NCBI GenBank assembly: GCA_051000755.1
Contig: JBPCNZ010000045.1
Location: 1-16,485, forward strand
Direction of reading: 5' to 3'
Source of the DNA: JALZAH01 sp051000755
Lineage (GTDB): Bacteria > Actinomycetota > Acidimicrobiia > Acidimicrobiales > Palsa-688
DNA: 16,485 nucleotides
Within the stretch, counting starts at the first letter, position 1; the number at the start of each line of letters is the position of its first letter. The position numbers and the translations under genes are program-made. The notes below the pieces were generated by a model. That model worked only from the letters and a program-made list of their open reading frames with translations, did no database searches and had not been told where the DNA came from. Positions 1 to 6,747 of this stretch are shown piece after piece.

Positions 1-164
1 CTGACGCTGACCTCCGGCGCGCCAAGGGACCCGCGCCACAACGAACGACCGGCCCCCCACAACACACCCATCCCAGGTCTCCTGATCCCACGCGGCCCTA
101 CCAGCCCGCCCCAGCCCGCCAGCCGAACACCTTCGATATTGCGACAGCCTGCTGGGTGTTTGTT
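1..164. other. Intergenic or flanking DNA, nothing recognised
   Basis: I see no convincing coding frame, RNA or repeat in these bases on either strand. The stretch lies on the far side of the tRNA 3' fragment, so it may be the original chromosomal flank of an integrated element. That is inference from position only. Confidence 0.4.
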
Positions 165-165
165 G

Positions 166-207
166 TGGAGGTGATGGGACTTGAACCCACGACTTCTACG
201 TTGCGAA
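166..207 (-). tRNA. tRNA 3'-half fragment (anticodon loop to acceptor), likely att-site remnant
   Basis: Read on the minus strand, this stretch has a 7-base anticodon loop TTCGCAA (207-201; anticodon would be CGC, Ala), the 3' anticodon strand CGTAG, a variable region, a T-arm GTGGG-TTCAAGT-CCCAT with five pairs (one G-T wobble), and a 3' acceptor strand CACCTCC plus discriminator A. The complementary 5' acceptor strand GGAGGTG is absent upstream, and the 5' anticodon strand pairs at only three of five positions. It is therefore not a complete tRNA. Tyrosine integrases commonly use the anticodon-loop-to-3'-end segment of a tRNA as attB, so this is best read as an attL/attR scar. No CCA is encoded. 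The identity as Ala is tentative. Confidence 0.6.
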
Positions 208-344
208 CGTGCGAGAGCACGGTCCAGTTAGAACTAGTTTCTACGTGTTTCCGCAGCTAGAGGCCACTTTCCGGGTGACCGTAGCTAACCCCTGGTGACC
301 GCGATTGGCCGTCTCTTGTGGTGCAGATGTGGTGCAGCGCCACC

Positions 345-630
345 TCAGGTGGGACCTGCGCCTGTAGGTCGACCGACCCAGATCAGGTCGATGATCTCGC
401 CGTCGTACTCGTGCCGGTAGTACACCTCGACGCCGCCGGTGTCGGCAAAGCTCGGCGGTCCTCAGCTCGTAGAGCGGTTGGTCGGACAGCTCGGGGATGG
501 GCTGGCTCGGGTACTGCCAAGGCGCCGACGCCAGCCTGGCGACCCACCCGGAGACCTTCTGCCACACCGAATACGGAGGGTCCTCGCGCCGGGCCCAATC
601 GTCCAACGCTCCCGTTTCCCGAAGCGGCAC
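345..630 (-). pseudogene. Frameshifted small protein, possible toxin partner of upstream gene
   Basis: Translation starts at a GTG (630) two bases after the stop of the upstream gene and reads VPLRETGALDDWARRED, a Trp-rich middle, then PELSDQPLYELRTAEL. At about 446-450 the frame breaks: one extra base in CTTTGCC puts the tail into another frame. There it continues plausibly as ADTGGVEVYYRHEYDGEI and IDLIWVGRP to a TGA at 347-345. Rejoined, the product is about 95 residues ending in beta-strand-like sequence, as in small RelE/ParE-fold toxins; that family link is my inference. The tight spacing to the upstream gene suggests one operon. The shift could be a real mutation, a sequencing error, or less likely a programmed slip. 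Confidence 0.55.
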
Positions 631-632
631 CC

Positions 633-995
633 TTACGGCTGGCTTAGCGCCCGTCCGGGAGGGGCATAGCGCTTGTCCAGCTCCGCCAGCCGCCGGCGCA
701 TGAAGGCCATCCTCTCCGGGTCCTCGACGACACGATGCCGAGCCCTCGTTGTCGCCTCGGACCAGCTGAGTACCAGCGATTTGACACCCTCATGGTTACC
801 CGCCAGCCAAGCCTCGGTCGGTGTCCGACCGCCCAACTCAGGGTGGGTTGAGCTGTTGAACCAGCGATACTCCCCTGGCTTCGTCAGGCCGATCTCGCCC
901 AGCAGGTGGTACAGCGCCGCTCTCTGGCGTTGCGCTTCCTCGTCGTGGTCTTGGTCTCCATTCGGGTTCTCCGACGCGCTCACCATCACAAGCAA
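633..995 (-). CDS. Small antitoxin-like protein (MbcA/ParS-type toxin-binding motif, tentative)
   Basis: A 120-residue protein with an acidic N-terminal stretch, then YRWFNSSTHPELGGRTPTEA (about residues 43-62) followed by WLAGNHEGVKSLVLSW. The pattern LGGRTP-x-EA...G...V..L resembles the C-terminal toxin-binding segment of MbcA/ParS/Xre (DUF2384-type) antitoxins. No N-terminal HTH is evident, so the assignment is tentative. The TTG start at 995 sits 6 bases after GGAAGG; GTG (989) and ATG (986) in the same frame are alternatives. The gene ends two bases before the GTG of the frameshifted partner, which is typical of a translationally coupled two-gene module. If the partner is dead, this would be an orphan antitoxin. 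Confidence 0.55.
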   Translation of the reverse strand: MLVMVSASENPNGDQDHDEEAQRQRAALYHLLGEIGLTKPGEYRWFNSSTHPELGGRTPTEAWLAGNHEGVKSLVLSWSEATTRARHRVVEDPERMAFMRRRLAELDKRYAPPGRALSQP

Positions 996-1548
996 GCTAC
1001 CCCTTCCGCCGTGTCTGAGAAGGACACTCCACGGTCACCGGCGCCGAGCGTATGTGGTCTTCCAGTCCCGGGCCAGCGTCCGCAGGGGGACCGGCTCGCT
1101 CCGGTCCCCGACAACCGCACTGCGTTCCGACATCTGACCGAGGGGCCGATGCGCCGCCGCTCGTGCGCCCCTGGATAACGCCTTGGAGCCAGGTTCTCCT
1201 GCGTTCTGGGCGGACCTTCGGTGCGATCCTCACTCAGCGAGGCGGGCACATACCCGTCGATCTGCACGCTTGGGGTGTCCGCCAGGAGGTTGCTCCGAGG
1301 CGTAACAAAGGATCGTTCTGGGCGTTGTACGCGGGGAAGTACGCCCTGCTCGACCGGCCCGGGCGATGCGGCTCGGCGGGCTGGCGCTGGCGGCAGCCGC
1401 GCCCTGTTGCAGATAGCCACCCACCGATGACCGGGCAGGTTACCGGGCGGCTCATACGGACACCGCTGGACCGAGCAGCCCGTTGGCCAGGGCCGTTCCC
1501 GTAGGGCGTTCGGCCACTGGGACAACTCGATAAACGGTGGTCGCCGGT
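996..1548. other. 550-bp stretch without a convincing gene
   Basis: Several long open frames cross this stretch on both strands, but they are rich in Arg, Pro and Gly, lack family motifs, and overlap each other, as expected for shadows in GC-rich DNA. The only plausible short frame is a 32-codon minus-strand ORF (1133 to 1035, starting MSERSAVVGD). It has no ribosome binding site. The stretch carries the hairpin listed at 1086-1109 and is otherwise unexplained; it may be a decayed gene. Confidence 0.4.
1086..1109. other. Perfect 9-bp stem, 6-nt loop hairpin
   Basis: GGGGACCGG (1086-1094), loop CTCGCT, CCGGTCCCC (1101-1109). There is no T-run on either side, so it is not a standard intrinsic terminator. 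It lies about 90 bases upstream of the antitoxin-like gene start and could be an operator or leader structure. The pairing is seen directly; function is unknown. Confidence 0.5.
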
Positions 1549-3018
1549 TCAGGTCCCGCAGAAGGTGCGGTAGGTGCCGAAGTCCGTCGGGGCGGTGGTG
1601 GCGTAGCGCTCCAGGCCAGGGCGCTCATCGTAGGGGGTAGCCACTGCGTCCAAAAGCCGTTCGAGCGGATCGAGGTCGCCCTCGGTCGCGGCGGCGAGGG
1701 CCTCCTCGACGAGATGGTTGCGGGGGATGTAGACGGGGTTGACCCGGTCCATCAAGTTGGCGTCGGGGCCCAAGGCACGCCAGCGCTTCGCCCAGGCGTC
1801 GAACGCCGCGACGTCGAGGAACAGGCCACCGCGGGTTGCGGGGCCCGGCGCGCCGCGAGCGGTCGCGGCAAGGTCACGGTAGAACGACGTGTGATCGACG
1901 TGACTGTGCTGGAGCAGGGTGAGCAGCTCGTCTACCAGCGGCAAGGTGACCGTCTCGTCGAGGCCGTCGGGCAGGCCGAGCTTGGCCCGCATGCCGGCTG
2001 ACCAGGCCGCGTCGTAGTGCCCGCGGAACGCGCCGAGTGACTCCACCGCCAGTGCGACCGCCTGCTCCTGGTCGTCGTGCAAGAGGGGTAGGAGGGCTTC
2101 AGCGAGCCGGGCGAGGTTCCACTCGGCCACGACCGGCTGGTTGCCGTAGGCGTAGCGCCCGCCCAAGTCGATCGAGCTGTAGACGGTGGCCGGGTCGAAT
2201 GCCTCCATGAAAGCGCACGGCCCGTAGTCGATGGTCTCGCCTGAGATCGTCATGTTGTCGGTGTTCATGACCCCGTGGACGAAACCTACGAGCATCCACT
2301 GGGCCACCAGCGATGCCTGTGTGGCGACGACCGCCTCGAACAGGGCCAGATAGGGGTACTCGGCCTCCGCTGCGCCAGGGTAGTGGCGAGAGATCGCGTG
2401 GTCGGCGAGACGGCGCAGGAGGTCGACACTGCCCGTGCCCCGGGCGTACTCGAAGCTGCCCACCCGCAGATGGCTGCTCGCCACCCGGGTCAGCACAGCT
2501 CCGGGCAGCATGGTCTCGCGGCGCACCGAGCACCCCGTTGCCACCACGGCCAGGGAGCGGGTCGTGGGAATGCGCAGAGCGTGCATGGCCTCACTCACGA
2601 CGTACTCGCGCAGCATCGGACCGACCGCGGCCAAGCCGTCGCCGCCGCGGGCGAACGGCGTGCGCCCCGAACCCTTGAGGTGGACGTCGCGAAGGCGGCC
2701 GTCAGCGTCGACGACCTCGCCGAGCAGCAGGGCGCGCCCGTCGCCGAGACGCGGGGCGAACCGGCCGAACTGGTGTCCGGCGTAAGCCTGCGCCACCGGT
2801 GTGGCGCTCCCGGCCACGAGGTTGCCGATCAGCAGGCGCAGGCCGTCGAAGGTCCGCAGGGAGGCGGGGTCGAAACCGAGCTTGGTGGCCAACGGCTCGT
2901 TGAGCACGAGCAGTCGCGGGTCGACGACCTCCTCCGCCTGCCAGGGCAGGGCCATCTCCGTAAGTTGGCGGGCGAAGTGGTCGCCAAAGGTGACGGTCCG
3001 TGCGGGTGCAACGCTCAC
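1549..3018 (-). CDS. selO: Protein adenylyltransferase SelO (YdiU/UPF0061 family)
   Basis: 489 residues, the usual length for bacterial SelO. SelO is a pseudokinase-fold enzyme that binds ATP in flipped orientation and transfers AMP to Ser/Thr/Tyr of target proteins, affecting redox enzymes and oxidative-stress resistance. Visible motifs in order: YAGHQFGRFAPRLGDGRA (79-96), the nucleotide-binding KGSGRTPFARGGDGLAA (115-131), LTRVASSHLRVGSFE (176-190), and the catalytic HGVMNTDNM (248-256) with the base Asp254 and metal-binding Asn255, then Asp264 in DYGPCAFMEA. These match the Pseudomonas SelO positions D252/N253/D262 with a shift of two. The C terminus ends TFCGT, keeping the conserved Cys near the end that is Sec in animal homologues. 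It starts at GTG 3018; the ribosome binding site is poor. It looks intact and is probably a chromosomal housekeeping-type gene amid accessory DNA. Confidence 0.96.
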   Translation of the reverse strand: MSVAPARTVTFGDHFARQLTEMALPWQAEEVVDPRLLVLNEPLATKLGFDPASLRTFDGLRLLIGNLVAGSATPVAQAYAGHQFGRFAPRLGDGRALLLGEVVDADGRLRDVHLKGSGRTPFARGGDGLAAVGPMLREYVVSEAMHALRIPTTRSLAVVATGCSVRRETMLPGAVLTRVASSHLRVGSFEYARGTGSVDLLRRLADHAISRHYPGAAEAEYPYLALFEAVVATQASLVAQWMLVGFVHGVMNTDNMTISGETIDYGPCAFMEAFDPATVYSSIDLGGRYAYGNQPVVAEWNLARLAEALLPLLHDDQEQAVALAVESLGAFRGHYDAAWSAGMRAKLGLPDGLDETVTLPLVDELLTLLQHSHVDHTSFYRDLAATARGAPGPATRGGLFLDVAAFDAWAKRWRALGPDANLMDRVNPVYIPRNHLVEEALAAATEGDLDPLERLLDAVATPYDERPGLERYATTAPTDFGTYRTFCGT

Positions 3019-3066
3019 GCCATCCAGAATATGTGGCTTCCTGGGACCGGCGCAGCCGCCGCCGCG

Positions 3067-3083
3067 CCCTCACCCGGTGAGGG
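3067..3083. other. Short hairpin between SnoaL-like gene and selO
   Basis: CCCTCAC (3067-3073), loop CCG, GTGAGGG (3077-3083). It sits between two minus-strand genes. No T-tract follows on the minus strand, so it is at best a weak terminator. Confidence 0.3.
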
Positions 3084-3186
3084 TTCCGCTATCGAGAACG
3101 CCCCAGCAGACCCCTGGCGTTGTGGACGGTCCGGGCTCTGGGTGGACTCCGCGGCTGGTTGACCGACGAAGGATGAACTCGGGGGT

Positions 3187-3912
3187 TCACGGGAGCAGTC
3201 CTTCCTTTAGGTCGGATGGTGGGTCATGACGGCTTGTGGTGACGGGGGTGTTCTGCCCGGCCGCGAGCCACCATCGCCCGTCGTGTTCGATCAGGGCGTA
3301 CAGCGCCATCTCCGAGAAGCCTGCGGGGTCGTCGGGCGGCAAGGCCTGACGGCGGACGTGGGCGAGCGCTACGCCGGGTGCCGGGGCGAGTACCTGCACC
3401 ACCTCGTAACGCGACGGCGGGGCGGTTGCGGATGCCATGAGCGAACGATGGGCGGCGTTGAGATGCGCAAACCCGGCCAGCGTCTGGCCGTACGGGCTGC
3501 CCCACAACAGGTCGGTGGCGAAGTGGCGGTCGTAGAGGTCGGCATCGGAGCTGTACAGTCCGGCCTGCAGCTCCTCGACGAAACCGGTCACCGCGTCGCT
3601 AGCCTCCGCGACGTTGGAGCCGAGCGACGGTCGCTGTCCCTCGGTCGTTACCAGTGGCGCCTCGGTGGCAGTCTCACGGTTGCCGGTGACTTCGCCGTGA
3701 CCGTCGATCGGGCCGCGCAGAGTTGCTAGGGCGTCGGCCCAGGCGATGACCTCGTCGAGCATCGCTGTCAACGTCGGTCCGTGATGGGCGCCGGGGACCA
3801 GATCGCCGTCGGCGCCGAAGTCGGTGAACAGGGACAGCGCGACTTGGTGGCGGACGTCGGCGACTTGCAGTTCGGCCATGATCAGCCGGAGCGCGGCCCC
3901 AGCCTCCACCCG
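3187..3912 (-). pseudogene. 5'-truncated NADPH-dependent FMN reductase fused to SnoaL-like (SgcJ/EcaC-type) domain
   Basis: The real protein signal begins near EAGAALRLIMAELQVADV (about 3909) and continues with ALSLFTDF, LVPGAHH and MLDEVIAWADALATLRG, which reads like the C-terminal third of an NADPH-dependent FMN reductase. A linker follows, then a SnoaL/DUF4440-type domain: FVEELQAGLYSSDADLYDRH, FATDLLWGSPYGQT, HVRRQAL, FSEMALYALIEHDGRWWLAA. An open frame runs on upstream to 4275, but that part is antisense to the drmB fragment and has no reductase features. The flavodoxin-like core with the FMN-binding loop is missing, so the reductase half is non-functional. The SnoaL half could still be made from an internal start. 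The truncation coincides with the 5' end of the drmB fragment on the other strand. Confidence 0.75.
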
Positions 3913-4704
3913 GGTATCGCACGCGTGGTCGCGGTCAACCAGATGAAAAAGGTAAACGCCGTCCTGGGATTCACCCGACTCGACGAGATGGACCGGGTCA
4001 ACGACCTGGCCAGTCGCCTGGTCAAACTGACGCGCAACGGCAAGCCGACCCGGGTGTCTGCAACCGAGGACCGCGGCGAAGGGATCTTCCTCCAACTCGA
4101 TCTGGGTGCGGTCAGTCCCTGGGAGCATACGATCCGGTCCTCGTCGCTGTGGAACGCCCACCGTCAGGCACACCGGCGCAACTTCCGGCGGCGCTTCTCC
4201 GAGACCGCCAAGCTCGTCGACCCCGACATCCGCCTGCCTGCACCGCGCTATTGGCTGCTCCACACGTTCGCTCACGCATTGATTCGTGAGATGGCGATGT
4301 CGTGCGGCTACGGAGCCGCCAGCCTTACCGAGCGCATCTACGGCTGGTCATCGAACCCCCAGCGGGACGCGGCTGCCGGGCTGCTCATCTGCACGACCGC
4401 GTCAGACAGCGAAGGCACCCTCGGTGGCCTCGTCGCCTTGTCCGAACCCGCTCGGCTGCAAGGCCTCGTGGTGTCCGCCCTCCGTCGCGCCGGTCGGTGC
4501 TCGTCGGACCCGGTGTGCGCGATGCGCACACCAAGCGATCCCGAGGATTTCCTCCACGGCGCCGCGTGCCACTGCTGCGCCTTTGCCTCCGAGACATCGT
4601 GTGAGAAGGCCAACCGATTCCTCGACCGTCGCTTCCTGTTGAGCCTCCCGTCTGCCAGCGGCGACGCGGTACCCGGGTTCTTCGGGAGAGCCGATGCCCT
4701 CTAA
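3913..4704 (+). pseudogene. drmB: DrmB C-terminal fragment (DISARM, DUF1998 zinc domain)
   Basis: From about 3913 the plus-strand frame reads VVAVNQMKKVNAVLGFTRLD, then RGEGIFLQLDLGAVSPWE, LLHTFAHALIREMAMSCGYG, SLTERIYG, and the Cys-rich GRCSSDPVC and CHCCAFASETSCEKANRFLD. These are the conserved C-terminal features of DrmB, the DUF1998 protein of DISARM restriction systems, where it works with the DrmA helicase. Only about 263 codons remain; full DrmB is usually well over 500 residues. The open frame continues upstream to an ATG at 3781, but that segment is antisense to the FMN reductase remnant and looks unrelated. The stop overlaps the drmC start by 11 bases, preserving the native drmB-drmC coupling. 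Without its N-terminal half and DrmA it is very likely inactive. Confidence 0.85.
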
Positions 4705-5398
4705 CGGATTCGAGGCTCTCGGCGAGTTCCTCATGGCGAAGGAGGCGATCGGACTCGCCGTGCTGCTCGGTACGGGGCAGCACATCTCGGTTGCGCTCCG
4801 AGAGATTAACGCTGTTCGCCGGGAGCAGGTGAAGGGCTTCCTCGCCGCCGCCGGGCTCGACCACACCGACCTCGACCGATCCGTTGCCGTGCTTCATGCG
4901 ATCGCGGGTGCGAAAGCGTTGCGCCGAGACCTGAGCCCCGTCTGGACCATGCCGGGCAACGAAGCGACGATCGGCCACCTTACGAGCGAGTTCCATCGAC
5001 TCGTACAAGCAGCCCGACAGTCCGTGACCTGCGCGACCTACAACTTCGAGCCGACCTCGCAGATGTGGATTGTCCTCAGGGAGGCGGCTGAACAGCCCGG
5101 CGTGGTTGTCACGGTGTACGTCGACGGCGAGAAGGCCGACGCCGTCAAGGTCAAGGCACAGCTCCAGCGCGCCACCGTCTACCGGTCAGCAGTCCTACCC
5201 AACGGCAAGCAGGTCGTGAGCCACGCCAAGTTCGTCATCCTCGACCACGCGATGCTCCTGCTGACGAGTGCGAACTTCTCGTTCAGCGCCGAGAACCGCA
5301 ACGTCGAGTTCGGGCTTCGCGTCGAGGATCCCGCGCTGGCAGAGTTGGTAGAGACGATGATGACGAGCAAGCACGGCTCGCTCTACGAACTCGTGTAG
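4694..5398 (+). CDS. drmC: DrmC, phospholipase D-like DISARM protein
   Basis: 234 residues with an N-terminal helical part and a C-terminal PLD nuclease-type domain. The HKD signature is HAKFVILD (H177, K179, D184), followed by LLLTSANFSFSAENRNVEFG (189-208), with the usual Ser/Asn after the strand. A single HKD motif is typical of DrmC and of dimeric PLD nucleases. DrmC is the accessory PLD component of DISARM and is reported to be dispensable for phage protection in at least one system. The ATG at 4694 overlaps the end of drmB, as in intact operons. The gene looks complete, but no drmA, drmD/drmE or methyltransferase lies in the window, so it is an orphan. Downstream, 200 bases hold no clear gene. 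Confidence 0.88.
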   Translation: MPSNGFEALGEFLMAKEAIGLAVLLGTGQHISVALREINAVRREQVKGFLAAAGLDHTDLDRSVAVLHAIAGAKALRRDLSPVWTMPGNEATIGHLTSEFHRLVQAARQSVTCATYNFEPTSQMWIVLREAAEQPGVVVTVYVDGEKADAVKVKAQLQRATVYRSAVLPNGKQVVSHAKFVILDHAMLLLTSANFSFSAENRNVEFGLRVEDPALAELVETMMTSKHGSLYELV

Positions 5399-5596
5399 CT
5401 ACTGCAGCGAATTGCCATGTCCTTGCTCGGGACGACTAGCTCGCAGGTCTGGAGAGTGACTCGGCTCCGACCTTCAAGCTTATCGGTATCTGGCAGTCTG
5501 ACGTTTTGCCCGGTCACGATGGCCGGAAGTTGCTCCAGCAGGGACTTCTCATTGGATCGTCACTGACGTTCGCCTAGCCGGGATGGGTCGCGAGTC
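5399..5596. other. Intergenic stretch, possible short ORF remnant
   Basis: GC content looks lower than in the neighbours. A minus-strand open frame from 5559 to 5383 encodes NEKSLLEQLPAIVTGQNV, RLPDTDKLEGRSRVTLQTCE and LVVPSKDMAIRC. Its composition looks protein-like, but it has no start codon near its beginning and overlaps the end of drmC. I leave it as a possible gene remnant. Confidence 0.3.
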
Positions 5597-5758
5597 CTAC
5601 TGGAGGTAGTAGGCCAGCAGTACGAAAATGATCACAAGCGGAGCGACCACGGCGAAGGTGATGGCCACGAATTTGACCAACTTGGGGATCATGTTGACGG
5701 TGTCGACGAGCATGTGTTCTTCGATATCACGGATATCGTTGATGTCGAGCTTCCTCAT
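5597..5758 (-). CDS. 53-residue single-pass membrane protein, unknown function
   Basis: A short minus-strand gene of 54 codons. The ATG at 5758 is preceded by GAGAGG five to six bases upstream, one of the better ribosome binding sites in the window. The product begins MRKLDINDIRDIEEHMLVD, an amphipathic charged stretch, then VNMIPKLVKF, then a hydrophobic segment VAITFAVVAPLVIIFVLLAY (about 31-50) and ends YLQ. It is predicted to be a tail-anchored or single-spanning inner-membrane peptide with the charged N terminus inside. I do not recognise a family. It stands alone between the DISARM remnant and the HigBA module, with an 11-bp inverted repeat about 100 bases upstream of its start. A membrane-depolarising toxin peptide or a small accessory subunit are possibilities only. 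Confidence 0.65.
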   Translation of the reverse strand: MRKLDINDIRDIEEHMLVDTVNMIPKLVKFVAITFAVVAPLVIIFVLLAYYLQ

Positions 5759-5856
5759 ACACACCTCTCTCGTAAAGCGCCATTTAGAAAAGACCTCTGG
5801 CGAGTTGGTGCAGCTCGACCAGCGTTCCCCACCCTAGCGTCCGGACCGCGAGCGTC

Positions 5857-5891
5857 CTGGGTCACGATAATATCGGGTTCTCGTGACCCAG
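5857..5891. promoter_or_regulatory. Perfect 11-bp inverted repeat, 13-nt spacer
   Basis: CTGGGTCACGA (5857-5867) and TCGTGACCCAG (5881-5891) flank an AT-richer 13-base centre. It lies upstream of both the divergent small membrane protein gene (start 5758) and the higB gene (start 6005). It could be an operator, a recombination site of the two-arm type, or the hairpin of a lost mobile element. No T-run supports a terminator. Pairing is directly visible; the role is open. Confidence 0.5.
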
Positions 5892-5979
5892 AATCGGGGC
5901 TTTCTCAGCGCTTCCAACGGCGTCACGCCGGCAGTACGGGGTCGCCGGGGGTGAGGCAGGACACGAGGGGTTCGGCGTG

Positions 5980-5995
5980 ATACCATCCGTGGTAT
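5980..5995. promoter_or_regulatory. Probable HigA operator (inverted repeat) upstream of higB
   Basis: ATACCA-TCCG-TGGTAT, perfect 6-bp arms with a 4-base centre, 9 bases before the higB ATG at 6005. HigA-type Xre antitoxins repress their own operon by binding palindromes like this over the promoter. The position next to the start suggests a very short or leaderless transcript. Assignment to this antitoxin is inference from position. Confidence 0.6.
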
Positions 5996-6004
5996 GTTCG
6001 TCGG

Positions 6005-6331
6005 ATGTGGCCGGTTGTCTACCTGCCGGAGGCTGAACATGAACGTGAGGGATTGCCGATGATCGAACGGGGCGCCCTCTACAACGCTGTTACCAAGCTG
6101 GAGGCGATCGGGCCGGCACTCGGCTACCCCCACACGAGCGCTGTCCAGGGCAGCTTGGGAATCCGGGAGCTACGTCCACGAGCGGGCCGTAGCCCGTGGC
6201 GTGGTCTCTACCGCCAGGTCGGTGACCGTTTCGTGGTCGCCGCCATTGGCCCCGAGGCGCAGCACGACCTGCGAGGCTTCAAGCGGGCCTGCGCGGCCGC
6301 CGAGAAGCGCTTGAGTGACCTGGAGGAGTAA
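6005..6331 (+). CDS. higB: HigB-like toxin, RelE/ParE superfamily (Gp49-like, DUF891)
   Basis: 108 residues: MWPVVYLPEAEHEREGL at the N terminus, ALYNAVTKLEAIGPALGYPH in the middle, LGIRELRPRAGRSPWRGLYR as the basic core strand, VGDRFVVAAIG, and a C-terminal helix with FKRACAAAEKRLSDLE. This order (substrate-size helix, then ELRP...R..Y core strand, hydrophobic strand, terminal Lys/Arg helix) is that of the phage-derived Gp49-like/HigB ribosome-dependent mRNA interferases. The length is normal for the family. The toxin-first order with the Xre antitoxin 6 bases downstream is the classic HigBA arrangement. The palindrome just upstream is the likely autoregulatory operator. The gene looks intact. 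Confidence 0.88.
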   Translation: MWPVVYLPEAEHEREGLPMIERGALYNAVTKLEAIGPALGYPHTSAVQGSLGIRELRPRAGRSPWRGLYRQVGDRFVVAAIGPEAQHDLRGFKRACAAAEKRLSDLEE

Positions 6332-6337
6332 TCGATC

Positions 6338-6658
6338 ATGAGCCGACTGTCCGAGCTGACGACCGCCGAGGAGCTTCATGATCGGGACCTGGCTGACCCG
6401 GCATATCGTGCCGAGTACGAACGCACCCGCTTCGCCAACGAGGTCGCCGTGCGCGTCATCCGCTACCGGACCGAGCACGGCTTGACACAGACTGCGTTCG
6501 GGCGGCTGGTGGGTATGCGTCAGCCGCACGTGGCTCGGCTTGAGGCTGGTGATCATGAGCCGTCGGTGTCCACCCTGGCTCGGCTTTCGGCGGCCTTGGG
6601 CGTGGACTTCACGCTTGCCATTACCCCCAAGGGGGTACAGCTGCGCGACAGCGCCTGA
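6338..6658 (+). CDS. higA: HigA-like Xre-family antitoxin
   Basis: 106 residues with an HTH_3/Xre domain at about 36-90: VAVRVIRYRTEHGLTQTAFG, then RLVGMRQPHVARLEAGDHEP and STLARLSAALGVDFTLAI. The recognition helix is RQPHVARLEAG. The N-terminal ~35 residues (DPAYRAEYERTRFANEV) are the usual toxin-contacting helix of antitoxins paired with Gp49-like toxins. The ATG at 6338 follows the toxin stop by 6 bases, with GGAGG (within the end of the toxin gene) as the ribosome binding site. It neutralises the toxin and should repress the operon through the palindrome at 5980-5995. It looks intact. Confidence 0.9.
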   Translation: MSRLSELTTAEELHDRDLADPAYRAEYERTRFANEVAVRVIRYRTEHGLTQTAFGRLVGMRQPHVARLEAGDHEPSVSTLARLSAALGVDFTLAITPKGVQLRDSA

Positions 6659-6747
6659 CCCGTGCGCGTTAACCTGCAACGGTCGGCATGGCAGTGGTTG
6701 AGCGGCGGCTGCCGAGGCGGCGGGCGCGATACCGGTGGACCAATCAG

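Noticed and set aside
1035..1133. 32-residue minus-strand ORF (MSERSAVVGD...)
   Set aside because: Protein-like composition but no ribosome binding site and too short to support alone.
986..1525. Minus-strand ORF of 179 codons
   Set aside because: Low-complexity Arg/Pro/Gly composition, no motif, no ribosome binding site, and it overlaps the antitoxin start in another frame.
2275..3162. Plus-strand ORF of 295 codons over selO
   Set aside because: Antisense to the clearly recognised SelO gene, with no motifs of its own.
5383..5559. Minus-strand frame NEKSLLEQLPAIVTG...
   Set aside because: Looks mildly protein-like but lacks a start codon and overlaps drmC; kept only as a possible remnant.
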